The position numbers were made by a program, and so were the translations under genes. A stretch of 64,000 bases of DNA from Mytilus edulis (Eukaryota; Mollusca; Bivalvia; Mytilida; Mytilidae), in assembly GCF_963676685.1 (NCBI RefSeq), contig NC_092344.1, forward strand, positions 49,436,830-49,500,829, in the 5' to 3' direction. Of this stretch, positions 32,970-43,799 are shown piece after piece (the stretch's first letter is position 1; every line of letters starts with the position of its first letter). Under the pieces are notes generated by a model that was given only the letters and a program-made list of their open reading frames with translations, did not search any database and had not been told where the DNA came from.

Positions 32970-33047
<78 letters not shown>
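32966..33047 (+). repeat. (GACA)n microsatellite
   Basis: About 20 uninterrupted GACA units, some 50 bp from the edge of the Naiad-type element. Confidence 0.95.
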
Positions 33048-33094
33048 GATTTGCTGATGACCACCTTTGACCACATGATAATCGAGATCACGTC

Positions 33095-34646
33095 ATAAAA
33101 AGTAAAAACACAAAAATACTGAACTCCGAGGAAAATTCAAAAAGGAAAATCAAAAATCAAAAGGCAAAATCAAAAGTCCAAGCACATCAAACGAATGGAT
33201 AACAACTGTCATATTCCTGACTTGGTACAGGCATTTTCTAATGTAGAAAATGGTGGATTGAACCTGGTTTTATAGCTAGCTAAACCTCTCACTTGTATGA
33301 CAGTCGCATCAAATTCCATTACATTGTCAACGATGCATGAACAAAACAAACATACTCAAAGAGTAAAAATGTCAAAAATAGGGGTACAACAGTCAATATT
33401 GTGTTATCATCTTAATATCACTACATAAACAACAAATGTAACAAAGTAGCACAAAAAGGCATACATCAAATTCAACATTCTCATTTTGCTTTTCCTATAC
33501 GGCTGAATTTATCTATGTAAAGTCTACCCATAAATGAAAGAAGGTTTTCGTTACTGGTGTAAAATTGCGCGTTTGAAATTCGCACAGGTAGACATAAAAA
33601 TAATTTTGTCGTATGACGGCATACATAAATGCAGACTCACGTAAAGTAGATATAACAAAAAACAGACTTACAGTAAAACTAATAAATGAAATAATGGTGT
33701 GGTTCAAAGTATGACGGGATACATAAGTACAGTTTCACGTCAAATACGGCTGAATTTATCTATGTAAAGTCTACCCATAAATGATAGAAGGTTTTCATTA
33801 CTGGTGTAAAATTGCGCGTTTGAAATTCGTACAGGTAGACATAAAAATAATTTTGTCGTATGACGGCATACATAAATGTAGACTCACGTAAAGTAGATAT
33901 AACAAAAACCAGATTTAACAGTAAAAGTAATAATAATAAATAAAACAATGGTGTGGTTCAAAGTATGACGGGATACATAAGTACAGTTTCACGTCAAATG
34001 TATATCATAAAAAACAGACTAAACAGAAAAAGTAGTCTTATTGAATAAAATAGTTTTGTCATTCATAGTATGTCAAGATCCTTAAGTAAAAGTAATATCA
34101 ATAAATGAAATAATTTTGCCGTTCAAAGTATGTGGTTTTACATAACCACAGAGTCACTTCAAATGAATATCTAAAAAAGACATATAAAAGAATACTATAA
34201 TACGTAATTAAGATGATAACAAACGTCAGTACGCAAAATCTATACTTCAAGACCATCTTGTATTATTTGTGAAGTTGATACGGAATATTTATCAACAAGT
34301 TCTGGGTATCTTCCGATGAACTTTTTTAGAAAAAGGACGAGACGTTCTTTGACATATCCCTGGTTCATCAATTTTCTGCTCAGACACTGGTGACGTTTTA
34401 CAAAGTCTGAATAGGAGCTGCAAGCTCTTGAATACCTAATAAGTTGGGAAATGTATATTCCATATGCAGGTGAAGTTGGTATATTACTACTAAGGTGGGG
34501 GAAATTGATAATTTCAAAATTAAAATCGTCTCGTTTGTCATAGATTCTGGTACTGAGATGACTGTGTATGTCAAATTCGAGGTATAAGTCTAAAAATGAG
34601 GCAGAGGAAGCCGTGTCTGTGGTCTCTTTAATTTCTAGTTCTGGTG
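33095..34646 (-). repeat. 3' pseudo-LTR of the Naiad element
   Basis: Contains the end of the coding region (about 34245-34640) followed by noncoding sequence. An internal tandem repeat has a period of 247 bp (33501-33747 and 33748 onward, with a weaker third copy). Confidence 0.9.
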
Positions 34647-34652
34647 GGTATA

Positions 34653-37289
34653 TTAATGGAATCCAATCAGAAAAGTTCGGTTGTTAATGGAAAGAACATC
34701 ATCAATATATCTGAAAGTGAAATTAAATAACCTGGCTTCTTTGATCTTCTTGTTTTTGACAAGTGTCTGAAGGAACTCCGATTCATATGAAAATAAGAAG
34801 AGGTCGGCAAGGAGAGGCGCACAGTTCGTTCCCATAGGAATGCCGACAATTTGTTGAAAAAATCTACCTCCAAATTCAACAAATATGTTGTCAATAAGAA
34901 ACTCCAGCATACTGATCACTTGTTCCTCTGTGTAGTATGTTTTACCCTTTTGTTCCTTATTAACAAAATATGCCTTGTGGTATCCCAAAGTGATAAATTT
35001 ATAGCGTATGCTACCATTTTTATGATGGAAAGCATTGTGAATTATTTCTTTTAGACGGGTTTTCAATTTCACATGGGGAATGGTTGTATACAAGGTTGAA
35101 AAATCAAAAGTTTTAATAGAACTAATTTCAGAAAAAGACCGAGATTTAAAATTATCCAGCAGTTCTTTAGAGTTTTTCAGAATCCACATATGGTTAATAC
35201 CACTACGTGAGTAAACAGTTTCACAGTATATCTGAAGACCCTCTTTAACTGCGGACAGAATTTTAGTCAATCTAATGGACAATTCTTTAGTAGAACAAGC
35301 AGATGAGCCGGCTATGTACCGTTGTTTGTACGGAATTTTGTGAAGTTTAGGTATCCAATACAAACAAGGTAAGTCCTCCGATTTGTCGTTCAATGCAATG
35401 TTCATAGAAGCCATGAAGGACTTATGATTCACCAAAATCTCATCCTTGTCAAATGATATGTTTTTGTATGTGGGATTACCTGAGTGTTCATTTATTCCTA
35501 ATTCTTTTATAAGACACTCGTAGTAATACGATTTACATACAAAGACAATATTATTTGAAGCTTTGTCCGCAGGCACAACAACATATTTATCTTGAAGAGA
35601 TGATAGACATTTCACAGCCTCTTTGTCACTGAAAATGGACTTAGGTCGATCATTCACACAGTTTTTCAACTTATGAATGCGACGTTTTATCAGAGACCTG
35701 ATTGTTTTGACCCATTCTGACAAAGTGTCCAGTTGAACTTCTTCTCGCTTAGCCCATGCTCTGACGTAGTTCTCAATGGAATCCATAATTATTTTGAAGT
35801 TATGGTTCCAATTGATGTGTTGGGGTTCTCTAAACTTAGGACCACGAGAAATCACCTTTCGGAGATTTTCATGTTGAATTATGTTTAGATCCCCAGTAAT
35901 AACATGGCCAGAGGGGCTGTAATTGTAAGGCGAGTTGGAACAGTCACATGTCAGAGGTTTATTTAGGTATTGTTCTAAATCAAGGTCCTGTAATGCTTGT
36001 TTATAGTTAAATATTTTGGGTGCAATGGTTTTGGTGTAACTGTAGGATACAATAGGAACAGACTGATTTTGAAAATAAATAGGAATTTTAGATGTTACCT
36101 CCTTGTGATGTAGAACGTTGCTGATGTTGATTGCATCAATTCCTCTATTGTTAAAGTGAATAGGAAGGAATTTCCTCTTTTCCTCATGTAAAGGTTCCAA
36201 TCTTACTGGTTTAAAGAGACGGAAAAGAGCTACATCACAAATTATACTGACAAGTCTGTATATTGGAGAAAATGTATTAGTACCTCCTTTGTCAAGTGCA
36301 TAATCTCTCAAACATTTTAGAAAGTTAACCGGCAGTGAAAAAAAAATAGTTCTAATGTAATGTAACCCTAACGGATGATGCAGATGAGAAAGAAGGTCAT
36401 CAAAGCTTCCAGAGGCCGATCTCGATTTGGAAGACTTTTTTACATTAGGCCGATGGTAACGTTTTTGTCCATGACTACGTTGGTTTCGTAAGGTAGTATT
36501 AAATAAACTCATTACATTAACATCACTGCAGGCTGGACTTGACAAATTTCCTACTCCTTTGACATTATCATTGCAACCATATGGCATTGCAGTACCTAGT
36601 TCCCTTATCCAGAAATTTTCTCTATCTTTTCGGAAAGGAGTACTAAGTACTGGACTATTTGTGTGGTGATAAATTTTCTCGATGATGCGTACTTTCATAG
36701 ATAACGAAGGATCATGGTCCGGTTGATTAAAGTGGTTATAAAGAACCCTGAATTGCGGATCTTTATTATCAGACCGGTGTTGATTCATCCTTTTACGTAA
36801 AGTTTGTCGAGTTTCACCAACATAAAGTAGTCCACACAAAGTACATTCGATTCCATACACTACATTGTCCGTGGAACAGTCCAGAGGTTCGAAAGATTTA
36901 GTATAATACGTTTTTCCTGTTAAGTTACTGGTGAAATCAGGAGTCGTGATTAACATATCACATGTCTTACACGTGCTCCTTTTTCCTTTTTTGTGTTTAC
37001 AAGAAGAAATGATAGGTGTTGATTCACTTGTAGCAGGTGTATTCAAACAGTCGAAAATATTAACGGAACATGGCTTTAATTTATGAAAAGTATCTGAATT
37101 TTTAAAGTAGTAATTACCTTCTGGCTGAACGTACGTCAAATCAGGGGTATCCCGGAGGATATTCCGTGGAACACACAAATCAAATGCTACAGTGTTCCGT
37201 GTAGCAAAAGGGGACCTTGGTAACCCGGGCGACGTCCCAGCCGGTTTGTTCTTAGTATTATTTGTATTCATCATGCATAAAGCTACCAA
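34653..37289 (-). CDS. GIY-YIG endonuclease / reverse transcriptase polyprotein of the Naiad-type element
   Basis: An 878-codon open frame; the first ATG is at 37274 and the frame is open further upstream, so the start is uncertain. Cys/His cluster about residues 97-110 (SCKHKKGKRSTCKTC). GIY-YIG domain about 144-235, with VVYGIECTLCGLLYVGET and a later RENFWIRELG carrying the likely catalytic Glu. CxC motif CDC at 448-450. Reverse-transcriptase motifs: PADKASNN (573), YWIPKLHK (644), DFSTLYTTIP (729), GIPMGTNCAP (816), and RYIDDVLS (860) with the catalytic Asp pair. The enzyme would copy element RNA into DNA at an endonuclease nick. A frameshift near 34683 separates the last part of the protein, which continues in another frame through the 3' pseudo-LTR to about 34245. 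The copy is therefore close to intact but probably not functional as it stands. Confidence 0.9.
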   Translation of the reverse strand: MVALCMMNTNNTKNKPAGTSPGLPRSPFATRNTVAFDLCVPRNILRDTPDLTYVQPEGNYYFKNSDTFHKLKPCSVNIFDCLNTPATSESTPIISSCKHKKGKRSTCKTCDMLITTPDFTSNLTGKTYYTKSFEPLDCSTDNVVYGIECTLCGLLYVGETRQTLRKRMNQHRSDNKDPQFRVLYNHFNQPDHDPSLSMKVRIIEKIYHHTNSPVLSTPFRKDRENFWIRELGTAMPYGCNDNVKGVGNLSSPACSDVNVMSLFNTTLRNQRSHGQKRYHRPNVKKSSKSRSASGSFDDLLSHLHHPLGLHYIRTIFFSLPVNFLKCLRDYALDKGGTNTFSPIYRLVSIICDVALFRLFKPVRLEPLHEEKRKFLPIHFNNRGIDAINISNVLHHKEVTSKIPIYFQNQSVPIVSYSYTKTIAPKIFNYKQALQDLDLEQYLNKPLTCDCSNSPYNYSPSGHVITGDLNIIQHENLRKVISRGPKFREPQHINWNHNFKIIMDSIENYVRAWAKREEVQLDTLSEWVKTIRSLIKRRIHKLKNCVNDRPKSIFSDKEAVKCLSSLQDKYVVVPADKASNNIVFVCKSYYYECLIKELGINEHSGNPTYKNISFDKDEILVNHKSFMASMNIALNDKSEDLPCLYWIPKLHKIPYKQRYIAGSSACSTKELSIRLTKILSAVKEGLQIYCETVYSRSGINHMWILKNSKELLDNFKSRSFSEISSIKTFDFSTLYTTIPHVKLKTRLKEIIHNAFHHKNGSIRYKFITLGYHKAYFVNKEQKGKTYYTEEQVISMLEFLIDNIFVEFGGRFFQQIVGIPMGTNCAPLLADLFLFSYESEFLQTLVKNKKIKEARLFNFTFRYIDDVLSINNRTFLIGFH

Positions 37290-37367
37290 GTTAATGATGC
37301 CCTCGGGGAAAAATCCACCAGCAGTAAAGTTTCTTCTAGGAAGAAACTTGACATCGACTTGGTTGTA

Positions 37368-38919
37368 ATAAAAAGTAAAAACACAAAAATACTGAACTCC
37401 GAGGAAAATTCAAAAAGGAAAATCAAAAATCAAAAGGCAAAATCAAAAGTCCAAGCACATCAAACGAATGGATAACAACTGTCATATTCCTGACTTGGTA
37501 CAGGCATTTTCTAATGTAGAAAATGGTGGATTGAACCTGGTTTTATAGCTAGCTAAACCTCTCACTTGTATGACAGTCGCATCAAATTCCATTACATTGT
37601 CAACGATGCATGAACAAAACAAACATACTCAAAGAGTAAAAATGTCAAAAATAGGGGTACAACAGTCAATATTGTGTTATCATCTTAATATCACTACATA
37701 AACAACAAATGTAACAAAGTAGCACAAAAAGGCATACATCAAATTCAACATTCTCATTTTGCTTTTCCTATACGGCTGAATTTATCTATGTAAAGTCTAC
37801 CCATAAATGAAAGAAGGTTTTCATTACTGGTGTAAAATTGCGCGTTTGAAATTCGCACAGGTAGACATAAAAATAATTTTGTCGTATGACGGCATACATA
37901 AATGCAGACTCACGTAAAGTAGATATAACAAAAAACAGACTTACAGTAAAACTAATAAATAAAATAATGGTGTGGTTCAAAGTATGACGGGATACATAAG
38001 TACAGTTTCACGTCAAATACGGCTGAATTTATCTATGTAAAGTCTACCCATAAATGATAGAAGGTTTTCATTACTGGTGTAAAATTGCGCGTTTGAAATT
38101 CGTACAGGTAGACATAAAAATAATTTTGTCGTATGACGGCATACATAAATGTAGACTCACGTAAAGTAGATATAACAAAAACCAGATTTAACAGTAAAAG
38201 TAATAATAATAAATAAAACAATGGTGTGGTTCAAAGTATGACGGGATACATAAGTACAGTTTCACGTCAAATGTATATCATAAAAAACAGACTAAACAGA
38301 AAAAGTAGTCTTATTGAATAAAATAGTTTTGTCATTCATAGTATGTCAAGATCCTTAAGTAAAAGTAATATCAATAAATGAAATAATTTTGCCGTTAAAA
38401 GTATGTGGTTTTACATAACCACAGAGTCACTTCAAATGAATATCTAAAAAAGACATATAAAAGAATACTATAATACGTAATTAAGATGATAACAAACGTC
38501 AGTACGCAAAATCTATACTTCAAGACCATCTTGTATTATTTGTGAAGTTGATACGGAATATTTATCAACAAGTTCTGGGTATCTTCCGATGAACTTTTTT
38601 AGAAAAAGGACGAGACGTTCTTTGACATATCCCTGGTTCATCAATTTTCTGCTCAGACACTGGTGACGTTTTACAAAGTCTGAATAGGAGCTGCAAGCTC
38701 TTGAATACCTAATAAGTTGGGAAATGTATATTCCATATGCAGGTGAAGTTGGTATATTACTACTAAGGTGGGGGAAATTGATAATTTCAAAATTAAAATC
38801 GTCTCGTTTGTCATAGATTCTGGTACTGAGATGACTGTGTATGTCAAATTCGAGGTATAAGTCTAATAATGAGGCAGAGGAAGCCGTGTCTGTGGTCTCT
38901 TTAATTTCTAGTTCTGGTG
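37368..38919 (-). repeat. 5' pseudo-LTR of the Naiad element
   Basis: Direct duplicate of 33095-34646, ending at plus-strand 38919 where the similarity stops abruptly. Confidence 0.9.
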
Positions 38920-38923
38920 TCAT
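38513..38923 (-). pseudogene. Duplicated C-terminal tail of the Naiad polyprotein in the 5' pseudo-LTR
   Basis: A 136-codon frame corresponding to the last part of the element protein (begins MTPELEIKETTDTASSASLL). It lies upstream of the main frame only because the pseudo-LTR carries the 3' end of the coding region. It should not be read as an independent gene. Confidence 0.85.
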
Positions 38924-39617
38924 CCCGAAACTCCATTATCGAGACAAGTAAATTTACTACGCAAACCAGGTTTTCGAATGACATGATCTACCCTAAAATG
39001 ATTCCAATATCCTGAATGCCATAGAATCGATTGCAGAAAAAAACATTTTAAGACCTACCGTTTAAACCGTTTACTTGCCAAACCAAACTGTAATTGGCAA
39101 ATACACTCACCAGGATTTACAATTTGTACGTCAGACGCGCGTTTACAGAGAAATAAGAAGAAATAGAACAGAACACAAATCATGCACAAAAAACTGGTTA
39201 AATATTATTTCTATTGTTTAGGCGTTGGTTACAAGCAGTCACTGTCTTTAACGGTGACACATCCATTGATGAGGAAAAAACTAGGGTTTCATTTTAAAAA
39301 GAAATGATAATGAATCATTTCTAAGAGTATTTACCACAAATATAGCAAAAAAGTTGACAGATGTTGAGGGTTTGTCCAATTTTTTAATAAATTATTATAA
39401 AAATAAACCCCTTACATGGCGTGTCGTTCGAAAATGTATGAAATATCATCCAGATAAATAGCTTCAATTTGGAGTTGATTTTATCATATTACGTTGGTAA
39501 GGGTACCAATAGTGTGTTAACAGTGGTAAGTTGAAATTTTCATTATTATTATTTTAAACAACCTCTTGAGACACTTCATGCACGTGACCAAATAGTGTGT
39601 GTATGTTATTTGAAATA

Positions 39618-39838
39618 CTGTGGATTCATTCATTTTCGTGGGCACCAATTTTCGTGGATTCAGGAAAACTTTCATGTTCATTGATATTTTAATTAATTTT
39701 AAATTCGTGGATTTGCCGAAGTTTGCATATAGAGCCTATAGGATACTTGTCATTCGTTTAACATTTAAATTTCGTGGTTCACCTATATCCACGAAATCCA
39801 CGAAAATTTGTATCCAACGAATATTAATGAATTTGCAG
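39618..39838. mobile_element. Palindromic MITE with TA target duplication
   Basis: Ends CTGTGGATTCATT and, reversed, AATGAATTTGCAG, flanked by TA at 39616-39617 and 39839-39840. Repeated 'ttcgtgg' and 'ccacgaa' blocks lie in both arms. The open frame inside (39620-39841) is incidental. Confidence 0.75.
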
Positions 39839-40163
39839 TAGATGTGAGCTATGTTGAATGAATAATGTTTGTGTGAAACTATTGAAGATTGTTATAAAAA
39901 AGTAATTGTTCCTAAAGGTATTATAGCTTCGTGCCGGTATTTACCGGAGGAGCAAAAAAAAAACAAAAAAAACAAAAACAAAAAAAAACACCGTAAAATA
40001 TAGACGGTCGGATTTCTGAAATGATACAACATATACATGCCATTGTGAAACGTGTGACAGAACACAATATTGTCAATTCTAACTTAGAATGTTAATCAAA
40101 ATAAATTACATAACGCATTGTCAGATACAAAATTAAAAAAAAATATGGTTTATTGGTACATGT

Positions 40164-40508
40164 AATGCGGTAAATATTGCCATCGTAAATAGATATTGCG
40201 GTATAGTAGAAAGCATATTATACATTTGAGTTATATTTTTTAGATTATTATTTTAAAACAACATTTGTAGATGGGTTAAATGAAAATTTCCCTTTATCGA
40301 CTGAATGAGAGTTTCACCTTATCATGTTTATTGCAAATGCGGTAAACATTGCTTTCGTAAATAGATATTGCGGTAACAGTAGAAAAACAGATATACGTTT
40401 CAGTCTTATTGTATTAATTCATTTTTAAAAATAACATTCGTAGATGGGTTAAATAAAAATTTCCCAATATCGATTAAATGAGAGTTTCACCTTATCATGT
40501 TTATGGCA
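40164..40508 (+). repeat. Tandem duplication upstream of the second WAP gene, period 172 bp
   Basis: The blocks starting 'aatgcggtaaatattgc' (40164) and 'aatgcggtaaacattgc' (40336) share 'gtaaatagatattgcggta', 'gtagatgggttaaat' and 'gagagtttcaccttatcatg'. It ends about 390 bp before the TATA box. Confidence 0.8.
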
Positions 40509-40900
40509 AAAAAAAAAAATATCAACAAAGTTTTAATTTATACAAAATCATAATATAAAACAAAATTGTGTATTGTTTTAATCTGGACGTGGGAAATTTA
40601 TTATAATACCCACTTGAAAATTGTTCATTACTATTTACACATATTTCAACCAGTTTCCGTGTGACATTTAAAAATATCGTCACGGATTTGTCAAACGAGT
40701 ATAAAATATATGAACGCTTTATTGAATGAGATGACATAAGTACACTTCTCATCAAAATATATACTTATTCACCAACCACAAAATTCGACATTTGACCTAT
40801 TCATGTTAAACATCTTCATTAATAATGCAATTACCTGTAGGTTTTTACGGTAGTCCTTACTTTTCTGCTTCTTCATTTGCCAGACTACGTTGAATACAGA

Positions 40901-40951
40901 TATAAAAGGAAAGAACGTGTTCTTGTCACAAACATATCGTCTTATGTTGTG
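40901..40951 (+). promoter_or_regulatory. TATA box and first untranslated exon of the second WAP gene
   Basis: TATAAAAG at 40901-40908. The start site is expected about 30 bases on, and the short exon would end at 40951 before GTAAGC. The next exon begins after AATTTTAG at 41176 and carries 22 bases of leader before the ATG. The layout agrees with the acceptor seen just before the ATG of the first WAP gene. Confidence 0.6.
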
Positions 40952-41198
40952 GTAAGCTTGTAAACTATTCTAGTTTCTTTCCAATCTTAAAAACTTAAAC
41001 AGTAATTCATTTTTTAATTTTTTATTTGATTAATTTATGATTTTCTAATTGACTTATTTACTAGTAAGTGTTCCTAATGATGTGTTTGAGCATTTGATTT
41101 TAATAAGGGACTTTCCGTTTTAAATTTTCCTCGATGTTCAGTATTTTTATTAAAAACTTTTAAAAACTAATTTTAGGTGTGCTTTGATACTTGCAAAG

Positions 41199-43518
41199 AT
41201 GTCAGCAGTGAATTTCAGGTTGATCTTGGCTATATTTCTGTCAACATCTTACAGTTTGTCACGTGAGTAATATATAATTTCATTTTTGATACTTGGCTTG
41301 TTTCGTCTACTAAAGACTCATGGGAGACCACGGGGTTGTCTCTTCCTGTATGAAGGTGTATGCAGATGTGCCTCTGGAATGGGTCCCTTTTTAAATGCAT
41401 CAAATATACAATGCGTTGCGATTTTACCAAGGTAATATGTGAATGGGTCAATAATTTTCATCTTTCGATTAAATTTTTGTAAAAAATTCTGTTTTATCGC
41501 CGGTTTAAAATCAAGTCAAGATGTAAAATTTTTAATATGTGATAACTGAGGACTATATGAATAGGTTATGATTTTGCCATGAAATATGTTTATGTGTCAG
41601 GATTGTACAAGACTACAATATATGAATGTGGGGTGTCTTTGAAATCGCAGCTGCACATCTGTACCCAAAAACTCATGATGAAACCCCCCGTGCCAGAGAC
41701 GCTCGAATCAAAAAATTAAAAACGCCAAATAAATTAGAATCTTGTCAGATACAGCTGAGGTAATCTATTCCTGTGGTAAAACATCCCAAGTATTTCAATA
41801 CAAATTTCCAAGTTCTGTAATCTATTAACTTATAACTTAAATGACCATATCAATGATAATTGAAATGTTGACTACTTTCATACTGTTCAATTATGATATT
41901 TGATTTTTATTTATTTGTGTTGTCTTGACATTTAATAACAAGTTACCGTCAAAGAACAACATTGAAACATATTAATGGTTGAGTGATTGATTAATTAATT
42001 TTGAATCCATTATTGTTTGTTGTATTTATCAAAAGTTACTATTAGTTAAACGAGGGGTGAAAGATACCAGAGGGACAGTCAAAGTCATAGATAGAAAATA
42101 AATTGACAACGCCATGGCTAAAAAATTAAAGTAAACAGACAAATAATACCTAACACAACATAGAAAACTAAGACCAAGTAGGCATCACGATGCGTCTTAT
42201 TTGGTAGGTCACATGCATGAAAAGAGAAGGGGATTGTAGTTACGACGTAAGAAACATATTCGATAAATCTCGTTAAATCAGAAATTGTACCGGTTATGAC
42301 ATGTAAAACAGAAAAACTTGTTGCCTTAAAAAAAAAGGTTTTCTTCTTTTTACAGAAGTTATCGATGAAACGAAAATAGAACGATTATGTCCTAGACCAG
42401 TTGGAGGATGGTCTATGCCATGTGACACACCATGTAACATCGACAACGATTGTCCTGCTGACAGGATGTGTTGCAGACTTAGCACATGCGCAACATATTG
42501 CGCTGAACCGCTCTACGTCGATCAAAATGGACTTATCCCGAAGGAAAAACTATTCAGAAGTAGAGAAAATAATTTTCAAAATTTTGTCGATTCAAAAGTA
42601 AATCAGGTACAAATTATAAAAACTGCTGTTGACGAAAAACAAGAGACTGATATGAAAAATTTATCTCCACCATCAAATCTAATTGAAACTCCCCGTTTAA
42701 GTGAAACCAGAAACGAAATACCTAATATAGGATGCTTTGATGAATGTGCCTTAAACGTTGATTGTGAATCAGGATATTATTGTGTCAAGGTGGGATGTCG
42801 GAACGTCTGTAAACTTGATAGTTTAAACATAACAACACCAAGTGTTAATTTGGAGTCGACACCAACAAGTGTTGGTTTAGACTTAACAACACCAAGTGCT
42901 AGTTTAAACTTAAATTCACCAAGTTCTAGTTCAGACTTGGCACCAACAAGTGTTGGTTTAGACTCAACATCATCAAGTGCTAGTGTAAACTTAAATTCGC
43001 CAAGTTCTAGTTTAGATTTGATACCAACAAGTGTTGGTTTAGACTCAACATCACCAAGTGTTGGATTAGACTTAACATCACTAAGTATTGGATTGGACTT
43101 AACATCACCAAGTGTTGCTATGACACCACCAAGTAGTGGGTTAGACTTAACATCACCAAGTGTTAATTTGGACTTAAATTCACCAAGTTCTAATTCAGAC
43201 TTAACATCACGAAGTTTTAGTTTGGATTTAACACCACCAAGTTTTACAGCCCAAGTTTTCCAAACGCAAAATACGAATTTTAGAATGAATCGTCAAGATT
43301 TAGCTACACCCGAATTTATGTTTCCAAGGAATGAAGGTTTTGAAACACAGCAATTTTCAGATATTCCTATAACTCAAGCAGATCCGGTAGTAGACAGTCT
43401 TCGGATGACTGATTTGACAAAGGATGTGTGTATAAATGAATGCTTTAACCATTTTGACTGCAGAAATGGGTTCTGTATTAATATTGGTTGTCATACGTTC
43501 TGCAAAGCTTCAATTTAG
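41199..43518 (+). CDS. Secreted protein with WAP domain, Ser/Thr/Leu-rich repeats and two six-cysteine modules (exons 41199-41262 and 42356-43518)
   Basis: The predicted product is 408 residues. Exon 1 codes for a signal peptide (MSAVNFRLILAIFLSTSYSL) and ends in phase 1 at GTGAGT. Exon 2 follows a pyrimidine tract and TTTACAG at 42355. WAP domain: C33, C44, C48, C54, C60, C61, C66, C70. Six-cysteine modules lie at about 148-173 and 380-404; the last has C-x4-C in place of the central C-x5-C. Between them, about 180-316, is a low-complexity stretch of about 10-residue units related to SPSVGLDLTS, which could be an O-glycosylated or flexible spacer. Gene plan and domains mark it as a paralogue of the 17969-23260 gene. 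An AATAAA lies at 43789-43794. Function unknown: antiprotease or matrix protein are the reasonable options. Confidence 0.88.
42838..43250 (+). repeat. 30-bp-period coding repeat in the second WAP gene
   Basis: Imperfect units around 'ttagacttaacatcaccaag' (consensus SPSVGLDLTS), about 13-14 in a row, in frame throughout. Confidence 0.85.
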
Positions 43519-43788
43519 AAATATACTTTTAAAAAAGTGATCATGTGATCATGAAATCCTGAAATTGTTTTACCGTTTTCTGACCGTTCATGCTCAGATG
43601 TTTATTCTACCAAAGAATTCTGGAAATCAATATTTAAGTGTATGTGGAATTGTTTTAATTTATTTTCTGTCAAGTATTTTTGTATTTTTAAATTAAATAT
43701 TAAAAAAAAAAATCAGTTACTATTTCATAGCCGAACAATCCTTTTAACAGTGTGAAGAAAATCGAGTACAAACACTAAACTGTATTCA

Positions 43789-43794
43789 AATAAA
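43789..43794 (+). terminator. Polyadenylation signal of the second WAP gene
   Basis: AATAAA about 270 bases after the stop codon; the first canonical signal seen downstream. Confidence 0.5.
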
Positions 43795-43799
43795 ACGAA

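Larger units (their letters stand above)
33095..38919 (-). mobile_element. Naiad-type Penelope-like retroelement with pseudo-LTRs
   Basis: Two direct copies of a 1552-bp block (33095-34646 and 37368-38919, constant offset 4273) flank a single open frame on the minus strand. That frame has GIY-YIG endonuclease first, then a CxC motif, then reverse transcriptase. This permuted order, pseudo-LTRs and a nearby microsatellite are described hallmarks of Naiad elements (Craig and colleagues 2021, known to me, not looked up). The two blocks differ at only about four positions that I could spot, so the insertion is young. Confidence 0.88.

Noticed and set aside
33513-33948. Pairs of similar 62-64-codon frames, repeated at 37786-38221
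   Set aside because: They come from the 247-bp tandem repeat of the pseudo-LTRs and have no start, domain or conservation beyond the repeat.
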